Under the pieces are notes generated by a model. It searched no databases. It was not told the DNA's origin and was given only the letters and a program-made list of their open reading frames with translations. Of a DNA stretch of 64,000 bases, positions 1 to 11,256 are shown one piece after another. Origin of the DNA: Lycium barbarum (lineage: Eukaryota; Streptophyta; Magnoliopsida; Solanales; Solanaceae); the NCBI RefSeq assembly GCF_019175385.1, contig NC_083341.1:86082321-86146320 (forward strand), written 5' to 3'. Both the position numbers and the translations under genes were made by a program. The stretch's first letter is position 1; the number at the start of each line of letters is the position of its first letter.

Positions 1-43
1 AGAGTACAACATATTGGTGATTCCTATTTTTTTGTTATTTTAA

Positions 44-53
44 GGACTCACCA
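44..53 (-). other. Degenerate primer binding site (tRNA-Arg type)
   Basis: On the minus strand the sequence after the putative LTR end reads TGGTGAGTCC. It is one or two bases from TGGCGACTCC, the primer site complementary to tRNA-Arg used by Ogre-type elements. It is short and mutated, so support is modest. Confidence 0.35.
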
Positions 54-916
54 CCTAATTATTTATGGTGAATTAGGACACCTAAGGTTTATCAAAGTTA
101 TTTTCTAAAGTTAGCTCTGTTTAAGGTCTGCGAAACTTAAGATTCTAGGTAAGGGTTCAATTAGTCTAAAGGGAAGGTATTAGGCATCCTTTAAGACCCA
201 TTAACAATGGTTAACCGACCGGACTTATGTTAATTAATTAAGGCAAAAATGTAGATGTAATATTTAAATGTTTAAGAAAATATCTTGTAAATACTGCTAA
301 AGTTATAGATAGAGATAGGATGCTATTTAAAGTAAGACTTGTAGAAAATAATTATTTGTAAAAGAGTTTAGTTAAAAATAAACTAAAAGAAGCAGGACAT
401 GTAATGTTTATATGTATTTGGCGAAAATGACTAACAAATTTGAAAGAGTTATTTAATAAAAGTTTTAAAAGGTTGTTTTAAACAAATATGTATTTCAAGT
501 GTTGGAAAGGAACTAAAATGGAAAAGTTATCCGTTGAAACTAGTTTGCCTTTTATTTCTTAGAATAAGCTAACGTTAGTGTAAAATTTGTGACGTTTTAA
601 ACTTCTAAGATAGTAAGCATAAATTATGATTCCTTTAGCCAAAATATGTAGTCATGCTATTTTGAATGTCAATTGTTCTAATATAAAAAAAAAATTATAG
701 ATACTATAAATAATCATAACATATAAAAGAGAATGAAATCTATGAGGCTAATTGTGATTTTCTCTCTTAAATTAGACTACCCATTATGCTAAAGCTAAAC
801 TCATTAATTTACTAGAATTCATCTAAGTCAAGAAAATAAAGTAAGATAAGATGTTAGTCATACAAAGCAAATAAAATACACAACTATAAGAATAAGGAAG
901 AGAGGAAAAGGTTAAA

Positions 917-1112
917 TGGATCTGGCCCATTTATTAAGGCCCAATTGCTGCGAACTGTTCACGTTATTGGGCTTCGGCCCAGTAAATTTCTTTATATGGC
1001 TGCTACGGGCTGCTCCTGTCGATTGGGCTTTGGCCCAGATTTTTGTTTTCTATTTGTGCTGCGAACAGAGGCTGGACAGGAAAGAGGTCATGTTGGGCTT
1101 TTAGCCCAACAC
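917..1112. repeat. Cluster of GGGC/GCCC inverted-repeat words in the Ogre-like LTR
   Basis: Four to five copies of a small hairpin built on TTGGGC-loop-GCCCAA lie within 200 bp: at about 936 and 968 (GGGCTTCGGCCC), 1025 (GGGCTTTGGCCC) and 1093 (GGGCTTTTAGCCC). They lie in the transcribed 3' half of the LTR. They could form RNA stem-loops or act as GCCCA-type promoter words. No gene is seen here. Confidence 0.5.
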
Positions 1113-2334
1113 CAAATGCGGAGGGAGACGAGTCCGAGGGACCCGTATGCGATAGTCATGCATAAAAACGAAAGTAAAGGATTAGTATACAATCAAGGAA
1201 TAGAGTTAAACATGTAACATATAAATTCAAAGTAGATTAGTAGATTATGTATATACTGCGTATATTTAAGTATATCTCATATATACACATTCATATGTAT
1301 ATGAGGTTAATATTGGAAAGTTGTCGCCCCCGTCTTCCTGATGTTGCACAAGTTCCAAGGGACTTCATGAATCCCAGGCATGGCTAACACCGGGGAGAAT
1401 TCAAGCTTGATCCATAATGACCCGTCCAACTTCCCTATCAATGTATAACTAAGATATGCTGGAAATATACATCAATATATATACAAACGAATCCAATATG
1501 CTTGCAATGCACCAACACATACAAATTTAAACAAGCAAAATCATCACAATATTTAGGCAGACTGACTTAACAGAATATTTAGACTTATCAAGTGTATGGA
1601 TGTTAACCTGTTGAACCTATTTAAAATATAATTCCCAGATGGATTATGGTTACAATCCAGCTTTGCAAGAACCACACGAGTAGCAAAGTTATGTTTGGTC
1701 ATTGTTCCAATTCAAGCAATCCATGTTTGCTGCATTGTTTATTGGGCCAATCCCATATGTTGATTTCGGTTAAAGGATTCAAATACTAACAAGTTCAACA
1801 AACTCATACCAAACTTACATCTCCCAAGTTAATATCACAAACTAAATATTTATCTAAAAGCCACGGTTACAACTGCTTGGAGAAAAAAAAAACTGCTACA
1901 AGTAATTCTGAATAACACATCAACCATAAATTTTAAGGATAAAATATACTAACTACGAGTTGGAAACTTTGAGACATTGCTTATTAACAAACTAATCCGA
2001 ATTTTAGCAGAAAACAAAATGACCACAGGAGAACAAAAGAAAGGGGAAGAAACTAGCGAACTAAATCGTGCTTCTCAATTAGCGTTTCGGGGTAGAAAAC
2101 CAAAAGTAAGGTACACACATGCTTTATAACTCCATTGCAACTTAAGCAGAAAATAAACAGGAAGAATTTCTAATAGCAGGATTTCTATGGACAATAACTA
2201 AAGGAAACATTTCTAATAAAGCAGCAAGCATGAAGCAGATTCGGATAATATTAAGCCGACACAAAGTCGAGCTGTTTCTTTTCAGAGAAACAAGAAGAGA
2301 AGAAAAACAGTTGGGGCACCACACAACATTGGAG

Positions 2335-2490
2335 TGAATTAGTCCTAGTTAGGTTAATATTGTGGGATTCCCAAATCATCATGAACGTATATAGTAACTA
2401 GACAACGACACTGAATTAGTCCTAGTTAGGTTAATATTGTGGGATTCCCAAATCATCATGAACGTATATAGTAACTAGACAACGACACTG
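2335..2490. repeat. Perfect 77-bp tandem duplication
   Basis: Two adjacent copies of a 77-bp unit (2335-2411 and 2412-2488, with two further matching bases) appear identical. This is a recent local duplication inside the Ogre-like LTR. It has no coding content. Confidence 0.9.
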
Positions 2491-3710
2491 TATAAACAGC
2501 AAGATAACAAAATTGAGCACTAACAATAATCATATTTACTAGACAACTACATCAACTATGTAAACAACAAACTAACACGGACACTTCATCATATTTAACC
2601 AAACAACTCATGATAACTATTTAAATAAGTAGGAAACTAGCGAAATTAACACTTGTCATATTTTCTAGTTTCATAAACAAGTGACAAAATAGGACAGACA
2701 GTATCTTTCACAAACTAATTTAATCCATCACTACATTTTAAGCCTATTTTAAGATTTAACAAGAAAGACAGGATCGTGTTTAACTCCACACTCCGAGTTG
2801 ATCTATTCAGAAACAACATATAGTCACAGAACCAAACAAAGACTAAAGCAAGAAAAGTAAATAAAGGGAAAGGATTGGAAGGTTGTTATCATCTTCTACA
2901 TACTGTTATTGCAAATATCCTCATTTCTATGTCCAACTTAAATTATGAACTATAAAAAATCTTTCTATATAAGATTACTTAATCACAGTTGAAATTAGCC
3001 ATGTTAAGGCATAATGCAATATCTGGTTGCATTGACCCAGCTTAACACAGTTTAACCCAAATTAACACTCTTCTCTTATAACAAACTAAATCAACCGAGC
3101 ATGCTGCTAATGTATTAACAATCACCAACAAGATTTGTATTGATCTACCTAGTCATGACTGAGGAAAAATTGAAACTATCGATACAAGCAGCTAACCCCA
3201 CCATATTAGAGCGCACTTAACTACTAAACAAACACAACCATTCAATTATACTAATATATACACACACTTCACAGAGCCACAAACTGAAACTTAACACTAC
3301 AATATACTAAATCATACGGATAGTTAGCTAAGCTAACACATAATAACTAAGAAACTAAAAATGCTAAAATAAAGAAAGGAAAGGGAATCCACGGACCTTC
3401 TTCGGGTACAGTGAAATGGGGCGTCGGGACCTCGAATCTACACTTGAACCACGAACAGATCCGAAACTCAGATCGAAACGAGACCAGAAATTTTATGTCG
3501 CGTAAATGTTCAAGAACAGATGATGATTGATCAAAAGTGTATGAAATGTGAGGGTAAGCTCTGGGAAACGCTGAATAATCGTTCCCTGAGAGACGCTAAG
3601 TAAAACTTGTTTAAAGATGTTGAGTAATTCTGTTGTCCCAAAATACTGAATCAATTCCCAAAAACAAATATGAAAATCCCCCCCCCCCCTCTCAACTGAA
3701 TAATTCTTTT

Positions 3711-3718
3711 TATTTATA
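3711..3718 (-). promoter_or_regulatory. TATA box of the Ogre-like LTR
   Basis: TATAAATA on the minus strand. A 200-bp CT-rich tract (GA-rich on the plus strand, 3720-3910) and GGCCCA/GCCCA words (3950-4040) lie upstream of it. A run of 12 C (plus strand, 3678-3689) lies just downstream. Spacing fits a U3 promoter. Confidence 0.6.
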
Positions 3719-4276
3719 GAGTGAGGATGAAGAGGAGCGTATTAGAGAGAGGAGCGGCGTGGGGAACAAGGGGAAGTGGAGAGGAACGTGAGCGTAGGGG
3801 GACAACAGTGAGTGGACGGAGCGTGAGGCGTGGGAGAGAGACGAAGGGGGAGGAGAGAGAGAGAGCTGAATAGGAATGGGGGCGGCTGTGGTGAGTGGAG
3901 AGAGAAAAGGGATTAGGGTTTTAGTTTAGATGAATAAAATAGTGGGCCGGGTCGGGTATAAAAGATAATGGGCTGGATCGCGTAGAGGATAATGGAGTGG
4001 GCTGGTCTGTTGTTGGCTGAATTAGTTAAAATGTGGGCTTTTAATTTAACAACTAGTGCAATATTAGTGATTAATAAAATGGTGATGAGCCATAAAAAAA
4101 ATTGTGATAAATTAATGCTCGTGATGTTGATATTAAAATAATGAAAATGAAAGTAAAGATACTAATAGCAGTAGAAATGAACTAATAGTGAAAATAAAGT
4201 GTTTAGCTCGTCGATGAATTTAGAAGCTCCAGTAAATAAATTGAAATAAAGGAGGGACAAATTGGATGTCAACAAT

Positions 4277-4595
4277 GGGGCCCTGTCCCGTCCTTTCTAA
4301 AGCTTTCTTTCCAGTAGAGGTCATTAGATAGTTGTATGTATTAGTCAGATGATGTAGCCTTGTCGGCTCCCATTCTTTTGGTGTACAGTATATGTAGCGG
4401 CCTAGCTGGCCTGCACTGCTCTTCAGTATGTATGTGTATATACAGATTGTATAGAGTCTTGATGTTTCCCTTTATGAGATCAGTTCATGCCATTTATGGG
4501 CCCTTGATGTTCAGTATGTTTTAGATACGTGTTTAGGGTTGTTTGGTCGCTAGAGGTCAGACACTCGTCACGACTCGTCGATTTAGGTCGTGACA
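4277..4595 (+). mobile_element. Ty3/gypsy LTR fragment, 3' end
   Basis: The last ~320 bp of a gypsy LTR, ending in GGTCGTGACA. It matches closely, along its whole length, the reverse complement of the LTR end at 59937-60260, so both belong to one family. Its left side is cut exactly where the Ogre-like LTR begins. Its right end abuts copia reverse transcriptase sequence. The missing front of this LTR is expected beyond the left window edge. Confidence 0.8.
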
Positions 4596-4596
4596 G

Positions 4597-4998
4597 TCTC
4601 GTAATTTAAATATTTATTTATTGTTATATGTTTATAATATGCTTATTGCTGCTAATAGTATGACAAAGATAAATGATTTGAAGAAACTGCTAAGTAAGGA
4701 GTTTGACATGAAATATTTAGGTGAAGTTAAGAAAATCCATGGAATGGAGATTCATAGGAAACATGGAGAGGTACATCTTTCACAGAAGAAGTATATTGCG
4801 AAGGTACTTCAGAGGTTTGGTCTGGATAAATGTAAACTTGTTACTTTACCGTTAGTACAACATTTCAGACTTTCTTTTTTGATGGCACCACAATCAAAGG
4901 AAGAGGTGGAGTACATGTCAAAAGTTCCTTATTCTAGTGTAGTTGGTAGCATTATGTATGCTATGGTTTGCACTCGGATTGGTATTGCTCAAGTAGTG
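4597..4998 (+). pseudogene. Ty1/copia reverse transcriptase, C-terminal fragment
   Basis: The RT copies element RNA into DNA inside cytoplasmic particles. The fragment starts within the catalytic palm: the YVDDML box has become YVYNML, so both catalytic aspartates are lost. It continues through the conserved stretch 'EFDMKYLGEVKKIHGMEI' and 'LSQKKYIAKVLQRFG', as in plant copia polymerases. The frame is open to 4998, where a solo LTR with TAGTG target duplication interrupts it, and the RT/RNase H linker resumes at 7739. There is no start codon of its own; it is an internal piece of a polyprotein. Assignment to copia is secure from these motifs. Confidence 0.9.
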
Positions 4999-6273
4999 TG
5001 TTACACTTCGCATTCTCAGAGCATGAGCATGTCACGTACTTCACCATATTAATGGAGTATCGGAGAAGTTCCATGAAGTTTTGGAAGGTACAAACCATAG
5101 GAAGTTCGTAACAATGAAGTAAAGGATGAATTACGATCTCGTAAGTCGTAACCTGGAAGTACAACCTTGAAACCAAAGGACATGACCATTATCAAGTATG
5201 ATTAATGATAAATATCATGTATGGAGAGTTTTAGAAGATTCTGGGACCAAGCAAAGCGAAGATAATAAGTTTGTCGAAAATTTGAATAAAAAAGTTGGCA
5301 GAATTCTGGACAGAATTTTGGGTCAACTTTGGAGAGGTATATCTCCAAGTATATGAGGAATTTCATCGAGTCTAGTTTCCAACGCAACAAACCGTTCGTC
5401 AATCCGACATCAGAGCAGGGAGTTATGGGCATTTTAAAACTGGCAGTTAAAGGAACCCGAACTTGGGCGGGAATCCGGAAAAATCAACTTAAAATCCCAC
5501 TTATGTTTTGACCCGGCCGAATCCGAATTTGGCACCTCTAAAAGGGCCTCTACACTTCATTTTAGTCATTTTTTCTTCAACTCCATAATCCTCTAGAACT
5601 CCCCTAACCTCTCCATACCTCTCTAGAATTTTCCACACTTCTCTCTCCACTACAAGATTATTCTTGAAGGCTCTCCACCATTCCAAAACATTCTATACCA
5701 TCACAAAAGAGGATTAAACTCCAAAACCCCAAGCTAAGTAATGGAGAAGGATTGTTCTTGTCTCCATTTAATGTTGTGATAAATTTGGTCTTGGAAGAAG
5801 TTGAGTGGGGTGAAGTTCTTCTAGTGTAAGGTATGTTCTCCATCCTATTTCTCATGATTAAGTTGATTTGAAGGTTTAGCAAGTCCTATAAAAGAAGAGA
5901 ATCATAGTATAGAAGTTGCAAATTATTAAAGTGAAGATGATGACTATGGAATGAATTTGAAAGGAGATTTTGGATTAATTTGAGATTAAATTGAATATAA
6001 TTCTTTGATTATGGTATTGTGGATATTGTTATGGTTAGTTGAGAAATTTGGAAAACATCGTGTGGGATGTTTTATGGAGCCTATTGGCGTTGATAATATT
6101 GTTGTGATGTTGGTATTGTTGTTGTTGGTTGTTGGATTGTGATTTCGGGCTAGGCATATAAACAGGGGAGGTGCTGCCCGAATTTTGGCAGATTTTAAGG
6201 AGGTTTAATTTGAAGGTCTAGGATACGTATATAACAGTGAGCCTAACCATAGTATGAATGGTCTTATAGGTAG

Positions 6274-6318
6274 ATTGCGAAACCAAAATAGGCGGAAAAG
6301 CCTAACGTGAAATTTCAG
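6274..6318 (+). other. Microexon-like segment of LTR leader (45 nt)
   Basis: Bounded by an acceptor-like TAG at 6271-6273 and a strong donor-like CAG|GTATGT at 6318/6319. It holds no ATG and is purine-rich. The same arrangement occurs in every gypsy LTR of the window that spans this position. Confidence 0.5.
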
Positions 6319-6740
6319 GTATGTTAAGGTTCGTCCCTTTCTTTCAAAGGCATGATCCCTATGGAACAATTTTATAAATGCTTCCATAACCTCATTGATT
6401 TCAAAAGCTAGAAGTTTATGACTCTTAAAGCTTCTTATGATGTTAAAAATGAGAATGTTTTTATGAGGATTACGATGATGATGATTTTATGCTTAAGGTC
6501 TCAAGTTATGATTTCAACGACGACATGAAAATGTTGAGCTAATTCATGATTTTCTCGATTTATTCCATTGTTGTTGATCTCACCTTATAAATTATTCCTT
6601 CAAGGTGAGATAGAGCGATAGCTTCTATTTGAACTCCTATGCATGCCATGAGTATAACATATGTATATGGCTATTTTGTGACATTACAAAGTTCTATTAT
6701 TTCATTTTGAATATGCACTGCATTCATTTTCATTCTTAAT

Positions 6741-7114
6741 GTATATATAAGGCACAGTTGACAAGGGGTGACGCTGTTACCTTTGTTGTGTATATATAAG
6801 GTACAGTTGATAGGGAGTGACACTGTGACCTTTGTTGTGTATATATAAGGCACAGTTGACAGGGGGTAACGCGGTGGCCTTTGTTGTGATGTGTATATAT
6901 ATATGGCACAGTTGACAGGGGGTGACGCTGTAGCCTTTGTTGTGATGTGTATATATATGGCACAGTTGATAGGGGTGACGCTGTGGCCTTTGTTGTGATG
7001 TGTATATATATGGCATAGTTGACAGGGGGTGATGCTGTGGCCTTTGTTGGGATGTACACATATATATAAGGCACAGTTGACAGGGGTTGATGCTGTGGCC
7101 TATGTGGTGATGTT
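6741..7114 (+). repeat. Minisatellite, seven units of ~49-58 bp
   Basis: Units contain GGCACAGTTGACAGGGGGTGA followed by a CTGTGGCCTTTGTTGTGAT-type tail and a TATATA stretch. The units vary slightly in length and sequence. The array sits in the transcribed part of the solo LTR. Long frames across it on the minus strand are repeat artefacts. Confidence 0.9.
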
Positions 7115-7738
7115 TTAATTTATTTTTGCACATTCATTAAAATGTTTTAGATGTCTTCCATGATTTTATGTACATATTGATTTAAAAATGTTAAAGTTGC
7201 ATGTATGGTATCCGTCTTAAGAGGCAATCAAATGTACGGGTCATCTTTATCCCCTGTTATGTTTTATACTTCTTATTATGATGTTATTCATGCCTTACAT
7301 ACTCAATACACTATTAGTACTGACCCCCTTTCTTCGGGGGCTGCGTTTCATGCCACACATGTGTATACAGATGAGTAGAAGACGTTGGTTATAGGATGTT
7401 CTCAGACTATCAGTTGGATTGGTGAGCTTCATCTCAGTTCGGAGTGTTGCCGAGTCAGATTACTTATGTTATGGTATCTCGTGTATATTAGAGACTTTTG
7501 TAGACAGAGTCCTGTGGATAGGGCGTCGAGGAGTCAACATTTGTGTAAAGCGACCATATAGGTCGATGTGTTTTTATACTTTATTTTTTTAAAAAAGATT
7601 TTATTATTACTAAAGGGTTTCTTTGAATTGACGATAAGGGAGAAGTTGTGACTCCTGGATGGAATAATAGTATGACACTCAGCCGAGTAGGGTCTTGGGT
7701 GCCAGTCGTGGCCCTCCAGTTTGGGTCGTGACATAGTG

Positions 7739-8336
7739 AGGGTGGTAAGTCGATTCATGTCTAATCCGGATAAGACATATCGGGAAGAAATTAAGTGGAT
7801 ATTGAGATATCTTAAAGGTTCTTCGAATGTTGGTCTAACTTTTTTGTCGGATGAGAAATGAAGGCTTCTCGACCCTTGGTTATGTGGATTCTGATTTTGC
7901 AAGTGATCTTGATAGAAGAAGACCAACAACTGGCTATATCTTTACTCTTGCAGGTAGTGCCATATGTTGGAATGCAACTCTCCAGTCTATAGTTGCTTTG
8001 TCCACAACAGAAGCTGAATATATGGCAACAACAGAAGCAGTAAAGGAGGCTATATGGTTCAAAAGTTTGGTGTCTGAATTAAGTAGGGTTCAACATGAAC
8101 CAACTCTAAAATGTGATAGCCAGAGTGCTATTAACTTGATAAAAAATTAGAGATTTTATAGTCGCACCAAACACATTGATATCAGATTCCATTTTATTCG
8201 TGATGTTGTTGAACAAGGCACAGTTAAGGTGTTGAAGCTTGACACAATGGACAACACAGCGGATATGTTGACCAAGGTGGTTCCTTTTGTCAAGTTCAGT
8301 TATTATATGAATTTGGCAGGAGTTCGCATCAACTGA
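7739..8336 (+). pseudogene. Ty1/copia RNase H and polyprotein C-terminus
   Basis: RNase H degrades RNA in the RNA/DNA hybrid during reverse transcription. Sequence resumes from the RT part immediately after the solo LTR target duplication, with the linker 'SRFMSNPDK...WILRYLKGS'. It then reads through 'YVDSDFASDLDRRRPTTGY', 'ALSTTEAEYMA' and 'CDSQSAINLIKN', the usual order of the copia RNase H domain. A frameshift lies near 7855 and an in-frame TAG follows 'INLIKN' at 8148-8150. The terminal 'KHIDIRFHFIRD...ADMLTK' segment is still readable downstream in the same frame. The stop at 8334-8336 fits the usual polyprotein end. Non-functional. Confidence 0.9.
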
Positions 8337-8499
8337 TGCGTCAGGATAGAGAACGGCAGGGCAAGGTAGAGCTACTAGGATGTACAAGGTTTCGGTTAGT
8401 GTCTCTTGTTTACTACACGGAGTTATCTCATGTAGGTTTAGATACATTGGACTGAATGGCATTCATATGAAAGCTCGAAATTCATCTCAAGGTGGAGAT

Positions 8500-8814
8500 T
8501 GTGAAGTTGGGAAGATATTCGAGCCAATCTCTACTCAAAATCGGAAAGAAATAAAAGGAATTTTTTATTCTTTGTTGGTTTTTGAGTGTTATTGGGATTT
8601 AGATCCTTTCTAGGAAAGAGTTAGACCTAGTAGTATAAATACATGCTAGCTATGGTTTATTAAGGTGAACAAAATATAGAACCGAAGATTATTCCATCTT
8701 GTAACTTACTTCCTCCCTTGATAATAATAAAAGTGCTTGTCGTTCTCCGTGGACTAGGATCACATCGATCCGAACCACGTTAATTACTGTGTTTTTATCT
8801 ATTCTGCGCTAACA
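8500..8814 (+). mobile_element. Ty1/copia 3' LTR
   Basis: 315 bp, TGTGAAG to CTAACA, preceded by the purine tract AAGGTGGAGAT, the usual copia plus-strand primer next to the LTR. It carries a TATA box at 8634-8641 and a TAATAATAATAAAA signal-like stretch near 8725. The size is normal for a plant copia LTR. Confidence 0.85.
8634..8641 (+). promoter_or_regulatory. TATA box of the copia LTR
   Basis: TATAAATA about 135 bp into the LTR, where a copia U3 promoter is expected. Confidence 0.65.
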
Positions 8815-9505
8815 AAAACTCTAATATCTATTTAGACAAGTGAAAATGACAGGTAATAATTACTTTATAAACATAATTCAATGCAGGTAATACAAAAATA
8901 ATTAATAATAGAAATAGATAGTTTATGACAAATTCCTATAAGATTATCTATTTTTATTGCAAATGAATTTTAAATTATAATTTAGAAAATATTTCATTAT
9001 TACCAAACAAAACTCATTTATCTATCTATCTATCTATCATCATGCATCTATATACATATAACATACTTAATGCATGTAATATCAAAATAACTATTAAAAA
9101 TAGCATTAGCGTTTGTAACAAATTCATAAAAGGATTATTCTACTTATATTGTTAACTTAAATAAGAATATACAAATACTTAGGTTAAATATTTTGTATAA
9201 TATAAAAAGATTTACATATAAGGAGAATTAAAAATATCAAGGGTAAAATAAACATTGCATAGGATAAGAGGGCCAGAGTATGTATTTTTTATGATTGAGG
9301 GGAAAATTTAATTTTTAAAGCGAAGTTAGGGAGGATAAATGATTTTCACTCAGGAGTATAAGTGTCTTGTTGATTGAGTCGATCATTACCGGTGGAGGCA
9401 CTGAAAGCCATAATAGGATTCCCATCCCTCAAGCATTCTTCACCTCCTCCAAGGCTTGGATTTTCTTTGGTGCACCCGTTAATATCGAATTCAAGCTAAT
9501 AAATA
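8815..9505. other. AT-rich non-coding island with a diverged tandem duplication
   Basis: About 0.7 kb with no LTR signatures. 8881-9069 and 9070-9260 are diverged direct copies with a period near 189 bp (both start ATGCA-GTAAT). A (TCTA) microsatellite lies at 9018-9038. The last 140 bp (9361-9505) are less AT-rich and have an open minus-strand frame with one stop; it may be a relic of a host exon but I cannot name it. Confidence 0.5.
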
Positions 9506-9744
9506 CTCCCTCTGTCCCAGTTTATGTGATAAACTTATCTTTTTTAATCTGTCCAAAAAAGAATGGTACATTTTTATATTTAGAAATAATTTAACTTAAA
9601 ACTCCCGCTTTTACCCTTAATGAAACGCTTTACAGACACACGAATATTTATGGCTGGTTTAGATCACAAATTTCATAAGTACTCATTTCTCTCTTAAACT
9701 CCACCCCTAGTCAAACTATATCACATAAATTGAGACGGGGGGAG
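9506..9744. mobile_element. Stowaway-type MITE (Tc1/mariner)
   Basis: 239 bp with terminal inverted repeats starting CTCCCTCTGTCCCAGTTTAT and ending in its imperfect complement. TA dinucleotides flank both sides (9504-9505 and 9745-9746). The CTCCCTC-TGTCCCA terminus with TA duplication is the Stowaway hallmark. Non-coding, non-autonomous. Confidence 0.93.
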
Positions 9745-10130
9745 TAAGTGATTTTCTCCACTAAACTAGGAAACTAATGTTACACCTCGGAATTTCATAT
9801 CGTTGTGCCATACATAAAGTAACTTCAGATTAAGGTGAATATGGAGTTCTTATGACATTAAGGAGGGTATTTGGTAGTTTTAAAGTGTATGCGATAAGAT
9901 TTTGAAGTTGTATGAGTCGGAGGAAGAAAGTTCATCGAAGAAAAGTGAGGTGTAAGTCGCGTTTGGGGAAAAGATTTCGTAAGTATCGAGTTAAAGATTA
10001 TTTAGTAAGGTCTTGTGAATGAGTTATAAGGATGTTTAGATTGTTAATGAAGTGTTAAACAAGTGCTAAGAAGGTTCCATAAGGATTGGAGGTCAAACGA
10101 ATCGACATGAACAAGTTCGGGAGAAAAGTG

Positions 10131-10267
10131 GGTTATACGACCATTTATATGGTCCGTGTAATGGTCCGTATAACAGTTTTAGAATGGACCAGTCTCTGAT
10201 GGACTTATACGGTCTCTTATACGGACCGTATAAAATTATACAGACTGTATAAGTGTCCGTATAAAAC
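10131..10267 (+). repeat. Palindromic TTATACGGTCCGTATAA-type cassette in U3
   Basis: At least eight copies in both orientations of TTATACG / GGTCCGTATAA within 140 bp, including near-perfect palindromes. The 3' LTR has the matching cassette at 17310-17443 with point differences. Its place, a few hundred bases inside the LTR, suggests a promoter or enhancer array. Confidence 0.75.
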
Positions 10268-11015
10268 CATGTCGGGTCAGATTTTTGCAAGTATATATAT
10301 TAGCCCCAAGTTCGTATTTTTCATTTATCTCATTTCCTCCACCCTTCTTGAGAGCTCTAGAATATTCTATACACCCTACTAACATAAATCTAAGGCAAAT
10401 CAAAGATCAAACATCATTAATCCGAGGAAATCAAGTGCAAGGATGCTCTCTAGGGTTGCTAGAGGCCAAGAAGCCCTTTGGAATTGAATTTGGGGTTTTC
10501 TCACATGGAGTATTTTCATCGAAGGACCATTCCTATGTTATCAAAGGTGAGTTTCACATTTAATCCATGTTTATAAGAGTATTTGGTTGTAGAATAACTT
10601 GACTAAAGGAAATGAGTAGAATATGAAGTTCAAAGGTGGAATTAATGGTATTCTTGGATAGTGACTTGACATGAATCATAATTCTTGAGGTGCCATGAGT
10701 ATGATCTTGTGATTAATGATATTAAGAATGTCGAAGAAGCATTATATTTGAACGAATATGGTGGTACGCCATAGTTATGGTTATGAATGACATTGGAAGG
10801 GCATTTTAAGAATCGAATAGTGTTTAACTTTAGCAATTTTATTGATTATGATGTCTTGGGTATTGTTAATGATATTTGGGAGTTTTTGATTAGATGGAGA
10901 AAGTTGTAGGAACAAAGGAAATGCTGCTCAATTTTCGTTAGTCTTTTAGTCGCTTTAGTCCAGATTTAAGCATGTTCGCAATGAGCTAATTTTGTACGGA
11001 TTCTCTTGAATGTAG

Positions 11016-11063
11016 AATAGCAAGCTTGGAAGGAGAACTCTCAGTCATTAAGAAGACATAAAG
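11016..11063 (+). other. Microexon-like segment of LTR leader (48 nt)
   Basis: Preceded by TTGAATGTAG and followed by AAAG|GTATGTGAGG. The 3' LTR counterpart is 18192-18238. No ATG inside. Confidence 0.5.
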
Positions 11064-11256
11064 GTATGTGAGGCTAGTCCCCTTCTTTCAAAGGCATGAC
11101 TCTTATATTGTGATTTCTTCTCTATATTTCCATGATCTTCTTACACTCTAAAAGAGGAAAGTTAATGATTTTTAAGAGCTTATTATGAAATAGAGATGAG
11201 ATATGTTCCATGATAATGATGATGATAATGATGCTATGATGAGTTCGATATTCTTA

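Larger units (their letters stand above)
1..4276 (-). mobile_element. Ogre/Tat-like LTR retrotransposon: 5' LTR (54-4276), primer site and start of internal region
   Basis: On the minus strand the LTR starts TGTTGACATCC at 4276, directly against an unrelated gypsy LTR at 4277. It runs about 4.2 kb to a decayed primer site at 44-53. A TATA box lies about 560 bp in (3711-3718), preceded by a CT-rich stretch (on this strand) and several GGCCCA words. The 54-250 block, with its 'TTAGGCATC' and 'GACTCACCACC' words, resembles the leader region of Solanaceae Ogre elements as I remember it. Very long LTRs and an Arg-tRNA-type primer site are typical of that lineage. No coding capacity is present; the internal region lies left of the window. 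The assignment is an inference and a long Athila-type LTR is the alternative. Confidence 0.55.
4999..7733 (+). mobile_element. Ty3/gypsy solo LTR with TAGTG target duplication
   Basis: A 2735-bp LTR runs from TGTTACAC (4999) to GGGTCGTGACA (7733). It is flanked by identical 5-bp sequences TAGTG at 4994-4998 and 7734-7738. Nothing internal remains, so it is a solo LTR left by LTR-LTR recombination. It contains the conserved U3 block (5365-5435), donor-like AG|GT at about 5829, the 45-nt microexon-like segment 6274-6318, a minisatellite (6741-7114) and the conserved 3' module near 7310-7370. No coding content. Confidence 0.93.
4596..8814 (+). mobile_element. 5'-truncated Ty1/copia retrotransposon, interrupted by a gypsy solo LTR
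   Basis: The remains are the C-terminal part of reverse transcriptase (4597-4998), RNase H (7739-8336), a polypurine tract (about 8489-8499) and a 315-bp 3' LTR (8500-8814). A 2.7 kb solo LTR sits between the RT and RNase H parts. The upstream part (gag, protease, integrase) is absent because a gypsy element inserted at 4595/4596. The element is dead, with internal stops and a frameshift. Confidence 0.85.

Noticed and set aside
3360..3960. Possible host gene 5' end (minus-strand TATA, CT-rich leader, GCCCA words)
   Set aside because: The stretch lies between a TG start at 4276 and a primer-site-like sequence at 44-53, and no open frame follows. An LTR promoter explains it better, though this is not proven.
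6736..7133. Long overlapping minus-strand frames with repeated CQLCLIYT-type peptides
   Set aside because: They are translations of the minisatellite in an LTR. There is no codon structure beyond the repeat unit, and several frames are open at once.
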